This document shows positions 52,589 through 62,096 of a stretch of DNA of 64,000 bases, in pieces. Source of the DNA: Mucilaginibacter oryzae (GTDB lineage: Bacteria > Bacteroidota > Bacteroidia > Sphingobacteriales > Sphingobacteriaceae); NCBI RefSeq assembly GCF_003148845.1, contig NZ_QGHA01000001.1:186001-250000 (forward strand). The letters are read 5' to 3'. The position numbers and the translations under genes were made by a program. How positions within the stretch are numbered: the stretch's first letter is position 1; each line of letters begins with the position of its first letter. The notes beneath the pieces were generated by a model. The model worked only from the letters and a program-made list of their open reading frames with translations, had not been told where the DNA came from and did no database searches.

Positions 52589-53266
52589 TTGAAGATACTT
52601 ATTGTTGAAGACGAAGAAGGCCTGCGCGAAAGTATAGAAGAATACTTTGCCGATGCCGGTAATATTTGCGAAACCGTAGCAACCTACCAGGCCGCGCTGG
52701 CTAAAATACAGTTATACCGTTACGATTGTATCCTGCTGGATATTACACTACCGGGTGGCAATGGAATAGATATATTAAAAACCCTTAAAGCCGGTGGGTT
52801 TCCTGATGGTGTATTGATCATCTCGGCAAGGAACTCGCTGGATGACAGGCTGCAGGGCCTGGACCTGGGCGCCGACGATTACCTGGTAAAACCCTTCCAC
52901 CTTTCGGAATTGAAAGCCAGGGTATCGGCCATAGTGCGCCGCAAAATGTTTAACGGCAGCAATGTGCTTAATTTTAATGAGTTGAGCATCGATCTCATGG
53001 CTAAAACGGTAACTGTTCATGGTGTCCCGGTAAAATTTACCCGCAAGGAACTTTCGTTGTTGATTTATTTTATCAGCAATAAAGGCAAAGTGATTTCCAA
53101 AAACGCCATTGCCGAACATTTGTGGGGCGATGGCATGGATATGGCCAACAACTTCGATTTTATCTACTCGCATATTAAAAATGTTCGTAAAAAAATAATG
53201 GAGGCAGGCGGCAAGGACTATATTTATGCGGCCTATGGCATGGGCTATAAATTTGCCGATCAATAA
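52589..53266 (+). CDS. OmpR-family response regulator
   Basis: 225 residues starting at TTG (52589): MKILIVEDEEGLRESIEEYF. Receiver domain about 1-115 (CILLDITLPGG with Asp51, LISARN, LVKPFHL) and winged-helix output domain about 130-225. It directly abuts the histidine kinase (TAA then ATG). Downstream genes suggest it could control the efflux operon at 56.6-62.0 kb, although an AAA/DUF4276 pair lies between. Confidence 0.93.
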   Translation: MKILIVEDEEGLRESIEEYFADAGNICETVATYQAALAKIQLYRYDCILLDITLPGGNGIDILKTLKAGGFPDGVLIISARNSLDDRLQGLDLGADDYLVKPFHLSELKARVSAIVRRKMFNGSNVLNFNELSIDLMAKTVTVHGVPVKFTRKELSLLIYFISNKGKVISKNAIAEHLWGDGMDMANNFDFIYSHIKNVRKKIMEAGGKDYIYAAYGMGYKFADQ

Positions 53267-54514
53267 ATGAAGCTCTCCGAAAGGTACAACCGGGTAAACC
53301 TCATTGCAACCATAGTTATTATGCTGATAACAGGTGCTATATACTACCTGGCTATCAGTGTCATCCTGACTAACCAAATCGATAAATCGCTGGAGGTTGA
53401 AGAGCACGAGGCGTTCGACTATGTAAAGCTCAACCATCGCCTGCCGCAGGTTTTTGAGTCGAAAGACCAGCAGATCACTTTCACACCGGCTGAACCAAAT
53501 TCGGTTAAGCGGGAGTTCATCAATACGGGTTATTACCGCGAAAAAGGTGCATCAGAAGCTGGTCGTGGTTTAATCAGTTCCGTTACTGTAAACGGCAGGT
53601 ACTATAAATTACAGATAGTAGAATCGAAAGTAGAAACAGAATACCTGATCCAGATCATTTTCGGCATTACCATTGGCGTGATATTGTTGTTATTACTGGT
53701 TTTACTCATCACCAACCGGCTTATATTAAGCAGGCTTTGGCAACCCTTTTACAGCATCCTTGGCGAACTTAAACAATTTAAAGTTACTGATAACAGCGAT
53801 ATTGCCCCCCTAAACTCCCCGATAGACGAATTTAACGACCTGCACCAGGAAGTAACAGCCATGGCCGAACGTGTAAAACGGGATTATAAAGACCTGAAAA
53901 CCTTTACCGAAAACGCCTCGCACGAACTGCTAACTCCCATAGCGGTAATCAACTCCAAACTGGATACCTTGATCCAGACAGAAAATTTTAGTCCGCAGCA
54001 AAGTAAACTTTTGGGCGACCTATATGGCGCTGTTTCACGGTTGAGCAGGCTTAATCAATCGTTATTGCTTTTGGTTAAAATAGAAAACAAACTGCTAACC
54101 GATCAGCAAACTATCAATCTCAAAGAACTGATTGAAGAACTATTATATCAGCTGGAAGATATTTTCAGCGATAAGCAGATCACCGTTTCGGCTAATTTTG
54201 AGGATAAAGAAATAACGGCCAGCAGGTACCTGATTGATATTTTGCTCAACAACCTTATTATTAACGCCGTTAGGCATAACCACCAGGGCGGCGGGATCAT
54301 CGTTAACCTTACAGCAGAGGCCCTCGTTGTAAAAAACACCGGCGAAAGTATGCCCCTGGATAACGAACGCATTTTTACCCGTTTCCACAAATCGTCTTCG
54401 TCAGAGGGGAGCGGTTTGGGGCTTACCATATCCAAACAGATCTGCGAAAGTTTGGGCTATCAACTGGGTTATAGCTATGAAGCTGCTCATCATTGCTTTG
54501 TGGTTAGGTTTTAA
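53267..54514 (+). CDS. Sensor histidine kinase
   Basis: A 415-residue membrane kinase: TM1 about 12-34, periplasmic domain about 35-140, TM2 about 143-165, linker, phosphoacceptor box ENASHELLTPIAVINSKLD (about 220-238), N-box LLNNLIINAVRHN, and a short G2 box SEGSGLGLTISKQICE. The G1 region is compact, as in some Bacteroidota kinases. Partner of the response regulator immediately upstream. Confidence 0.93.
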   Translation: MKLSERYNRVNLIATIVIMLITGAIYYLAISVILTNQIDKSLEVEEHEAFDYVKLNHRLPQVFESKDQQITFTPAEPNSVKREFINTGYYREKGASEAGRGLISSVTVNGRYYKLQIVESKVETEYLIQIIFGITIGVILLLLLVLLITNRLILSRLWQPFYSILGELKQFKVTDNSDIAPLNSPIDEFNDLHQEVTAMAERVKRDYKDLKTFTENASHELLTPIAVINSKLDTLIQTENFSPQQSKLLGDLYGAVSRLSRLNQSLLLLVKIENKLLTDQQTINLKELIEELLYQLEDIFSDKQITVSANFEDKEITASRYLIDILLNNLIINAVRHNHQGGGIIVNLTAEALVVKNTGESMPLDNERIFTRFHKSSSSEGSGLGLTISKQICESLGYQLGYSYEAAHHCFVVRF

Positions 54515-54668
54515 GGCCATGCGTTGATTACCTAATTTTTTATTTTTCAGCCCCAATCCAATTTGTCAAATATTTGATAAATTGAACTTGTTTATCATTG
54601 CTGTTATTCAAATAATCAATGAATACACATTTCCAATTTAAACAACGATATTTGATGCTGTTAATGAT

Positions 54669-55751
54669 ATGGATCATCAATTAAAAAACATAACAGTTAG
54701 AGGGTATAAATCAATCGCGGAACAATCGATACAATTATCTGATATAAATGTATTGATTGGACAAAACGGTGCAGGAAAATCCAATTTCATTTCACTATTC
54801 AGGTTTTTGAGAAACATTATTGAAAGACGACTACGAAATGTATCGCTAAAAGCGGGGGCAGAAAATCTGTTATATTACGGCAGCAAAACAACCGCAGAAA
54901 TTACAATTGACCTGAACTTTGATCCTAACTACTATTACCTGAAATTACAGCCTGCTAATGATGATAGTTTGTTCATTGCGTTTGAAAATTGTGCATACAG
55001 GGGCAGAGGATATATGAACCCCTATATTACGGGTATTTCTGCTGATGAAAAGGAAAGTAATCTTTCTGCACAAGCTAAAACTTACAAAATAGCCGAACAC
55101 GTTTATGATGTTCTTAGAGATTGGCGTGTATATCACTTTCATGACACCAGCGAATCTGCCGGAGTAAAAAAATATGGTTCTCTTGCTGATAGCAAATTCC
55201 TCTTTGAAGACGCTTCGAATTTGGCAGCTTTTTTATATGTTTTAAAAAATACACAATATGGTTTTTATGAGCGTATTGTAAAAACAATCCAATTAGTTGT
55301 GCCGTTTTTTGATGATTTTGTATTACGACCAAATCCTTTAAACGAAGAAAATATCCGGTTAGAATGGGTTGACAGATATTCTGATAAAACATTTACTGCA
55401 AATGAATTATCGGATGGCTCATTAAGATTTATTTGTATGGCGACCTTATTGCTTCAAAAAGATTTACCCAAGCTAATATTATTGGATGAACCCGAATTAG
55501 GCCTTCATCCTTCGGCTATAACAATTTTATCGGGCTTGTTGAAAAAGGCATCTAAACGATCACAAGTAATTATTTCCACACAATCTGTAAGTTTGGTTAA
55601 CGAATTCGATGCTGAAGACATAGTGGTAGTAGAAAAAGCGGAAGCCGAAACAACTTTCAGAAGATTGGATCCTGAAAAACTTGAATCATGGTTAAATGAT
55701 TATTCGTTAGGTGATCTTTGGGATAAAAATATCATAGGCGGTAAACCATGA
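54669..55751 (+). CDS. AAA family ATPase (ABC/OLD-like), first of a two-gene module
   Basis: 360 residues: Walker A NVLIGQNGAGKSNFISLF (28-45), ABC-type signature LSDGSLRF, Walker B PKLILLDEPELGLHPSA, and H-loop-like IISTQS. This is the small SMC/OLD-like ATPase that pairs with a TOPRIM-like nuclease. It overlaps the DUF4276 gene by four bases (ATGA). Codon use is AT-richer than the flanking two-component and efflux genes, suggesting later insertion between them. Such pairs occur in defence islands; the role here is inferred. Confidence 0.87.
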   Translation: MDHQLKNITVRGYKSIAEQSIQLSDINVLIGQNGAGKSNFISLFRFLRNIIERRLRNVSLKAGAENLLYYGSKTTAEITIDLNFDPNYYYLKLQPANDDSLFIAFENCAYRGRGYMNPYITGISADEKESNLSAQAKTYKIAEHVYDVLRDWRVYHFHDTSESAGVKKYGSLADSKFLFEDASNLAAFLYVLKNTQYGFYERIVKTIQLVVPFFDDFVLRPNPLNEENIRLEWVDRYSDKTFTANELSDGSLRFICMATLLLQKDLPKLILLDEPELGLHPSAITILSGLLKKASKRSQVIISTQSVSLVNEFDAEDIVVVEKAEAETTFRRLDPEKLESWLNDYSLGDLWDKNIIGGKP

Positions 55752-56410
55752 TCAGATTAAATATTACGTCCGAAGGCTTTTCTGAAGAGCGTTTCGTTAC
55801 CGATATTCTTCGACCTCATTTACTCTCTTTCAACATATACGCAGAAACCAGAAAGGTACTAACAAATAGAAAGTTAAGGAAGCGCGGTGGGGTTGTAAGC
55901 TACGCCAAATTTAAAAATGATATCACGCAATGGTTTAAAGAATGTCCAGGTGTTTATCATACCACATTGATTGACCTTTATGGCTTAAGCAATGATTTTC
56001 CGGCGTACGCATCAACCCAAACACTATCGCCTTACGAAAGAGTTGCTGCAATGGAAAATGCCCTAAAAGCCGATTTGAATTTTCGAAAGTTTATCCCATA
56101 CATTCAACTGCATGAATACGAGAGCCTTTTGTATTCAGATACAGATCTATTGGAAGAATGGTTGGGATTATACAATAAACTGCCTAAGGATTGTTTTAAT
56201 AAAATCAAAAACTCTGTTACTGATCAGAACCCTGAACTAATTAATGAAGGGCCTGCTACTGCTCCATCTAAAAGAATCTTAACCATATGCGATTCATATG
56301 ATAAAATAAACGATGGGATTTTAATCATAAAAGAAATCGGGCTTCAAAAAATTCGCAAGGAATGCAAACATTTTGATGGCTGGTTAACTACACTCGAACA
56401 ATTGAAATAG
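55748..56410 (+). CDS. DUF4276 protein (TOPRIM-like), partner of the AAA ATPase
   Basis: 220 residues. DUF4276 motifs: LNITSEGFSEERFVTDILRP (acidic TOPRIM-like first motif), TTLIDLYGLSNDFP (second acidic motif) and IQLHEYESLLYSD (third motif). C-terminal helices follow. Coupled to the ATPase by a four-base overlap. The OLD-type split of ATPase and TOPRIM in two chains resembles, but is not the same as, PARIS (AAA plus DUF4435). Confidence 0.85.
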   Translation: MIRLNITSEGFSEERFVTDILRPHLLSFNIYAETRKVLTNRKLRKRGGVVSYAKFKNDITQWFKECPGVYHTTLIDLYGLSNDFPAYASTQTLSPYERVAAMENALKADLNFRKFIPYIQLHEYESLLYSDTDLLEEWLGLYNKLPKDCFNKIKNSVTDQNPELINEGPATAPSKRILTICDSYDKINDGILIIKEIGLQKIRKECKHFDGWLTTLEQLK

Positions 56411-56617
56411 CTTATTGGGGCTAATTTAAGGCCCCAAATAGAATTGTCTCTCCTAATCTATCTCTTAAACAGACTATAATTTTACGCCGTTCTGGTGGTG
56501 ATTTTGCTATGTTCCACAAAAAGTATTTATCTCCATTTAAAATTGTTATTCTCCCCATACCAATTTTTTCCAGAATTATGCTTTAGCTTAGCTATTGTCA
56601 ACACAATACACATTATT

Positions 56618-57865
56618 TTGAATACCCTTATCAAATGGTTTACTTGTCTGCTACTTTGCCTGTATAGCAATGTAATACAGGCGCAAACATATAATCTTGA
56701 TCATTATTTAAAGCTGGCTAAAAACAATAGCCCGCTGCTCAGAGACCTGCAGAACCAGATCGTTTCGGGGCAGTTGGATAGCATGCGCATCAAGGCGGGC
56801 TACCGGCCCCAGGTGAGCGCCAACAGTTCGGGTTTGTACGCCCCTGTTGCAGGCGGATACGGTTACGCGCCAGCCATTACCAACGAGCATACCCTGGCCG
56901 CGTTAATGGGCGTTAACCAATCGCTGGATAGCAAAAAAAATATTGCCGCGCAGATTGATGCCGTTAAACTCCAATCACAAACCATCAGCAATACGGCAAA
57001 GATCTCCGAGCAGGATTTAAAGAAAGCTGTTACCGCGCAATATATCGCGGCTTACGGCAGCCTGCAGCAGGTAAAGTTTAATCAGGATGTAATTGCCTTA
57101 CTTAACCGCGAAGAAAATCTGCTCAAAAAACTTACCCGCAGCAACGTTTACCGCCAAAGTGATTACCTTACCTTTTTAGTAACCCTTAAACAACAGGAGC
57201 TTATCTTGTCGCAGGCCAGGTTACAGTATAAAAATGATTACACTACACTTAACTATCTAACCGGTATTACCGATACCTGCTATGTAGAGCTGCTCGATCC
57301 TATACTTCAAAAAAAAACATCGGTTGATGCGGCCAACAGTATCTTCTTCAGCCAGTACAAAACCGATAGTTTAAAAACGGTGAATAGCCGCGCTCTGGTG
57401 GATTTTAGCTACAAGCCCAAAATAAACCTGCTGGCAGATGGGGGCTACAACTCCGATTTTTTAAGCGGGCCGGCTTACAAGAACTTCGGTGTAAGTGTTG
57501 GCTTTAGCTTTACCCTACCGCTGTACGACGGCGGACAAAGGAAGATCCAATACCGTAAACTCTCCCTCGAAGAAGACACCCGCCGCACTTATAAGGCATT
57601 TTTCGACAGACAGTACCGGCAGCAAATCGCCCAGCTTGATCAGCAGATCACCGGCAGCGAACAACTGATAGCCCAAATTGACGAGCAAATGAAATACACC
57701 GAAAGCCTGGTAAAGGTAGACACCCAGTTGATGCAAACCGGCGATGTGCGCGTGGCCGACCTGGTGCTGGCTATTAACAATTATCTCGCCATCAAAAACC
57801 TTAAAACACAAACCAATATCAACAGGCTGCAACTCATCAATCAGCTAAATTACTGGAACAAATAA
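56618..57865 (+). CDS. TolC-family outer-membrane efflux channel
   Basis: About 416 residues from a TTG at 56618, which gives a good signal peptide (NTLIKWFTCLLLCLYSNVIQ, then AQ); an upstream ATG at 56495 would add 41 residues of non-signal sequence. The long helical hairpins and the FGVSVGFSFTLPLYDGGQRK motif are typical of TolC-like outer-membrane factors. It abuts the adaptor gene (one base apart). Confidence 0.88.
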   Translation: MNTLIKWFTCLLLCLYSNVIQAQTYNLDHYLKLAKNNSPLLRDLQNQIVSGQLDSMRIKAGYRPQVSANSSGLYAPVAGGYGYAPAITNEHTLAALMGVNQSLDSKKNIAAQIDAVKLQSQTISNTAKISEQDLKKAVTAQYIAAYGSLQQVKFNQDVIALLNREENLLKKLTRSNVYRQSDYLTFLVTLKQQELILSQARLQYKNDYTTLNYLTGITDTCYVELLDPILQKKTSVDAANSIFFSQYKTDSLKTVNSRALVDFSYKPKINLLADGGYNSDFLSGPAYKNFGVSVGFSFTLPLYDGGQRKIQYRKLSLEEDTRRTYKAFFDRQYRQQIAQLDQQITGSEQLIAQIDEQMKYTESLVKVDTQLMQTGDVRVADLVLAINNYLAIKNLKTQTNINRLQLINQLNYWNK

Positions 57866-57866
57866 T

Positions 57867-58799
57867 ATGAAACTCAAACATATATTTATTACCGCCTGCA
57901 TATTGGCAACCTTGTACGGCTGCAAGGGCAAAACCCAGGCTGCCGATGATAGCGGAGAAGATGTGGGATCCGCACAAACCCCTGTCACCGTAACCACCGT
58001 AAGCGATAGCGCTATGGTTGATTATATCGACCTTAATGCCACTTCTGTTTTTCAGCAAAAAAACATCGTAAAAGCCAATGCTAACGGCTATGTGCAAAAG
58101 GTAAGTATCCTGCCTGGTCATTTTGTAAACAAAGGTGAACTGATATTCAGCATCAAAACCAAAGAAGCCCAAAGCATAGGCAACAGCATTAATGTATTGG
58201 ACACCACTTTTAAGTTTTCGGGTATTAATAAAATAAAAGCCCCGGGCAGCGGTTACGTTACCCAGCTCAACCACCAGCAAGGCGATTACGTGCAGGATGG
58301 CGAACAACTGGCCGTAATAAGCGACCGCGAAAGCTTTGCATTTATCATGCAGCTGCCTTATGAGCTTAAGGGATATTTGAAAAACAATGCGAATGTTCAG
58401 CTGATTCTCCCCGGCGGTGAAAAAATTACCGGGCAAATAGCCTCGTCCATGCCCGCGGTCGATTCGCTTGCACAAACCCAGGGTATCGTGATTAGAGTTA
58501 ATGGCAACAACCCGATTCCCGAAAACCTGGTAGCCAGGGCCCGCATTATCAAAACCGTCAGGCCGCACACCACATCGCTGCCAAAATCGGCTGTATTGAG
58601 CAACGAGACACAAACCGAGTTTTGGGTAATGAAACTCATCAACCCTACAACCGCGGTAAAAACACCTGTAACCAAAGGTATTGAAGCCGGTGACAGGGTG
58701 GAAATATTAACGCCAAAATTTTCGGTAGGCGATAAAATTGTGGTAACAGGAAATTACGGGCTGACGGATACGGCAAAGGTAAAAATAAGCCCCCTCTAA
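57867..58799 (+). CDS. RND efflux periplasmic adaptor (HlyD/MFP family) lipoprotein
   Basis: 310 residues; lipobox ATLYGC (Cys19). Barrel-sandwich hybrid (lipoyl-like) halves at about 65-150 (VKANANGYVQKVSILPGHFV and IKAPGSGYVTQLNHQQGDYV), then a beta-barrel domain and membrane-proximal domain (KGIEAGDRVEILTPKFSVGD). Shorter than many adaptors because the alpha-hairpin is almost absent. Links TolC-type channel and RND pump. The stop codon overlaps an interspersed repeat. Confidence 0.9.
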   Translation: MKLKHIFITACILATLYGCKGKTQAADDSGEDVGSAQTPVTVTTVSDSAMVDYIDLNATSVFQQKNIVKANANGYVQKVSILPGHFVNKGELIFSIKTKEAQSIGNSINVLDTTFKFSGINKIKAPGSGYVTQLNHQQGDYVQDGEQLAVISDRESFAFIMQLPYELKGYLKNNANVQLILPGGEKITGQIASSMPAVDSLAQTQGIVIRVNGNNPIPENLVARARIIKTVRPHTTSLPKSAVLSNETQTEFWVMKLINPTTAVKTPVTKGIEAGDRVEILTPKFSVGDKIVVTGNYGLTDTAKVKISPL

Positions 58800-58825
58800 A
58801 TCTCCCCCGGTAGGGGAGACTTTTT
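58788..58825 (-). repeat. Reverse copy of the repeat at 734-773
   Basis: Read on the minus strand it matches 734-773 with about three substitutions. It covers the adaptor's stop codon and may form a hairpin terminator inside the efflux operon. Confidence 0.6.
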
Positions 58826-58910
58826 GTTCGCGTTAAAAACGAGCTAATGTGGCAAAATAATTTAATAACTAATTTTCTCCGGGTATCCCACAACCGGAGC
58901 AGTATTTAAA

Positions 58911-58943
58911 GCCCTCCCTACCGGGGAGGGTTTGGGTGGGGCT
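58911..58943. repeat. Second GC-rich repeat unit before the RND gene
   Basis: The inverted repeat CCCTCCCTACCGGGGAGGG is followed by TTTGGGTGGGGC. Together with 58788-58825 it frames a 148-bp gap between adaptor and pump genes. Similar units lie at 49291-49413. Confidence 0.5.
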
Positions 58944-58946
58944 TAT

Positions 58947-61900
58947 ATGAACCAGCAAAAAAACTATTTCATAACGCACCGCAAGCCTTTGGGGCTGGTA
59001 CTGGCGCTCATTATCATGGGCGGACTTTTTGCCTATTCCAAACTGCAAACCTCGCTTTTCCCCGAAATTACTTTTCCGAAGATCAAGATCATTGCCGATC
59101 AGGGTTTACAGCCGGTGAACAAAATGATGGTTACCGTTACCAAACCGTTAGAGAATGCCATTAAACAGGTGCCCGATCTGCAATTGGTGCGCAGCACCAC
59201 CAGCAGGGGCAGTTGCGAGATCTCGGCCCTTTTTAACTGGAATGCCGATATCGACCTGAGCCAGCAGCGTATCCAATCAAGCATTGACCAGATCAGGAAT
59301 GATCTGCCTGCCGATGTTAATATCAGCGTGGCAAAAATGAACCCCTCCATTTTGCCGGTTAGCGGTTATACTTTAGAGAGCCATAACCTCTCGCCTATCG
59401 AGTTGAGGCAACTGGCCACCTATACGGTAAAACCATTCCTATCGCAGGTTGATGGGGTATCCGAAGTGCGGGTGATTGGCGGTAAACTAAAGGAGTATTG
59501 GCTTATGCTTGATCAGGAAAAAATGACCGCTTTAGGTCTTACGCCTGATATTATCAGTACCACGCTCTCAACCACCAACTTTGTAAAATCGGAAGGTTAT
59601 TTATCAGATTACAAGCGCATGTACCTCACAGTTACCGATGCTACAATTAATACCAAAGAGCAACTGGAACAACTGGTAATCAGCAACAACCGCAAGCGCG
59701 TAGTCCGCCTGGTCGATTTTGCTAAAATACAGGTAAATGAAGGCATCGAATACACCCGCATCAATGCCAACGGACACGACGGGGTTTTGATAGCGGTAAT
59801 CAAACAACCCAACGCCAACCTCATCTCGGTAAGCAATGATATGGCCGATAAGGTGGATGCGTTAAAAAAGATCCTGCCGAAAGGCGTAACCATCAGGCCA
59901 TATTATGTACAGGCCGATTTTGTGAACGATTCGGTAAAAAGCGTGAGCGATAGCCTTTGGATAGGTTTGTTACTGGCCATTATTGTCGCCATCATTTTTC
60001 TGCGCTCGGTAAAGGCAAGCGTTACCATATTGATCACTATCCCGGTAACATTAGGTTTATCCCTCCTGATCCTTTACTGGTTAGGTTACACCTTCAATAT
60101 CATGACCTTGGGAGCCATTGCCGCCTCGATAGGTTTAATTATTGACGATGCCATTGTGGTAGTAGAACAGATTCACCGGGTACACGAGGAACATCCCGAC
60201 GAGTTGAGCAGTCACCTGGTACGCAAAGCTATCGACTACCTGTTCCCGGCCATGGTGGGTTCATCTATCAGCACCATTGTAATTTTTATTCCGTTTGTGC
60301 TGATGAGCGGCGTAGCCGGAGCCTACTTTAAGGTATTGACCGATACCATGATCATTACCCTGCTTTCTTCTTTTTTTGTAACCTGGATAGGGCTTCCGGT
60401 AATTTACCTGCTCATCACGGGTAAACCTAAACTGAAGCAAAACGCCCAAACCAAACACGGGGAAGTACATACCGTAAAGCAACAAAAGTGGGTAAGCTTT
60501 TTCATACTGAGGCCTTATGTAAGCATCATCATCATAGCAGCGCTTGCAGCAGCTATTGTAATAGTGCCGTCATTATTAGAGACCGGCTTTTTACCTGATA
60601 TGGACGAAGGCGCCATAGTGCTCGATTACAAATCGCCTCCGGGTACATCGCTCGAGGAAACCGACCGCATGCTACGCCAGATAGAAAAGCAGATTATAAA
60701 ACACCCTGACGTTACTGCTTACTCGCGCCGTACCGGCACCCAAATGGGCTTTTTCATCACCGAACCCAACAGCGGCGATTACCTGATCCAACTTAAAAAA
60801 GACCGTGCCAAAAGAACGGAAGAAGTAATAAGCGACCTCCGTAAAATGGTGTCAGAAACCCAGCCTGCGCTCGAGGTAGAGTTTGGGCAGGTAATAAGCG
60901 ATATGTTGGGCGATCTCACCACATCGGCCGAACCTATAGAAATCAAAGTATTTGGCGATGACCAGCAAAAATTGCAAAGCTTATCCCGACAGATTGCCGC
61001 CCTGGTTGAAAAAGTTCCGGGTACTGCCGATGTGCTGCCGGGCATCATCATCGCCGGGCCTACCGTGAGCATTCAGCCGCATTACAGCAAACTGGCCCAA
61101 TTTGGCATTACCGCTGCTGACCTGCAAATGCAGGTGCAAAACGCTTTGGAAGGGAACGTGATAGGCAGTCTGTTGGAAAAAGAACAACTCTCCCCTATCC
61201 GTATGGTTTATCCGGGCAACCGCGTACTTGATGTAAACGGCATCCATAACCTGCGTATATTTTTACCTAATGGTAAACTGATTCCCATAACGGAACTGGC
61301 CACGGTAGAATTGAAAGAGGGCGACGCGGAAATAAACCGCGAAAACCTGCAAAGCATGAACGTGGTAAGCGCCCGGTTAGAAGGCAGCGACCTGGGGACC
61401 GTGATCCCGGCCATACAGAAAACCATACAAGATCATGTTAACCTGCCAGGTGGCTATCACGTGGAATATGGGGGGGCCTATTCGCAACAACAACAATCAT
61501 TTAAAGAGTTGTTATTGATACTCATTACCGCCTGCGCGCTGGTTTTTGGCGTGATCCTGTTCCTGTTCAGGCAATTCAGGATAGCCATACTGATCCTGGT
61601 AATTGGCATCTTAGGTATTGGCGGAAGTTTCCTCGCGCTCTATTTAACAGGCACGCCGCTTAACGTGGGCAGCTATACCGGCCTCATCATGATTGTTGGC
61701 ATTATTGGCGAAAATGCCATTTTCACCTTCCTGCAGTTTAAGGAAAGTGCCCTCGGAAATCAAAACCAGGATATCGACGCGGCTATAACCTTTGCCATCA
61801 GCACACGCCTGCGCCCAAAACTCATGACGGCTTTGGGTGCCATTATCGCCTTGATGCCGCTGGCCTTAGGCATCGGTGCCGGTGCCCAACTGCATCAGCC

Positions 61901-62039
61901 CTTGGCCATAGCAGTGATCGGTGGTTTTTTGGCGGCGCTGCCATTGTTACTTATTGTGTTACCGGCTATGTTGCGTATATTGTACCGCAAAGGGTTTCCG
62001 GAAAATAATAACCAATTAAATGAACAACAGGTGGCTTAG
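58947..62039 (+). CDS. RND efflux transporter, HAE1/AcrB type inner-membrane pump
   Basis: 1030 residues with 12 transmembrane helices and two large periplasmic loops. Signatures: PEITFPKIKIIAD start, proton-relay Asp pair in TM4 (SIGLIIDDAIVVVEQI), GFLPDMDEGAIVLDYKSPPG at the second half, and YTGLIMIVGIIGENAIF in TM10. ATG at 58947; a TTG at 58932 is also in frame. Works with the upstream adaptor and TolC protein to export drugs, metals or lipids; substrate is not evident. Confidence 0.93.
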   Translation: MNQQKNYFITHRKPLGLVLALIIMGGLFAYSKLQTSLFPEITFPKIKIIADQGLQPVNKMMVTVTKPLENAIKQVPDLQLVRSTTSRGSCEISALFNWNADIDLSQQRIQSSIDQIRNDLPADVNISVAKMNPSILPVSGYTLESHNLSPIELRQLATYTVKPFLSQVDGVSEVRVIGGKLKEYWLMLDQEKMTALGLTPDIISTTLSTTNFVKSEGYLSDYKRMYLTVTDATINTKEQLEQLVISNNRKRVVRLVDFAKIQVNEGIEYTRINANGHDGVLIAVIKQPNANLISVSNDMADKVDALKKILPKGVTIRPYYVQADFVNDSVKSVSDSLWIGLLLAIIVAIIFLRSVKASVTILITIPVTLGLSLLILYWLGYTFNIMTLGAIAASIGLIIDDAIVVVEQIHRVHEEHPDELSSHLVRKAIDYLFPAMVGSSISTIVIFIPFVLMSGVAGAYFKVLTDTMIITLLSSFFVTWIGLPVIYLLITGKPKLKQNAQTKHGEVHTVKQQKWVSFFILRPYVSIIIIAALAAAIVIVPSLLETGFLPDMDEGAIVLDYKSPPGTSLEETDRMLRQIEKQIIKHPDVTAYSRRTGTQMGFFITEPNSGDYLIQLKKDRAKRTEEVISDLRKMVSETQPALEVEFGQVISDMLGDLTTSAEPIEIKVFGDDQQKLQSLSRQIAALVEKVPGTADVLPGIIIAGPTVSIQPHYSKLAQFGITAADLQMQVQNALEGNVIGSLLEKEQLSPIRMVYPGNRVLDVNGIHNLRIFLPNGKLIPITELATVELKEGDAEINRENLQSMNVVSARLEGSDLGTVIPAIQKTIQDHVNLPGGYHVEYGGAYSQQQQSFKELLLILITACALVFGVILFLFRQFRIAILILVIGILGIGGSFLALYLTGTPLNVGSYTGLIMIVGIIGENAIFTFLQFKESALGNQNQDIDAAITFAISTRLRPKLMTALGAIIALMPLALGIGAGAQLHQPLAIAVIGGFLAALPLLLIVLPAMLRILYRKGFPENNNQLNEQQVA

Positions 62040-62096
62040 TACAGCATTTTTACAGATTCGGGATATAATTTCATGGCAATAAATAAGTCAGGAAAA

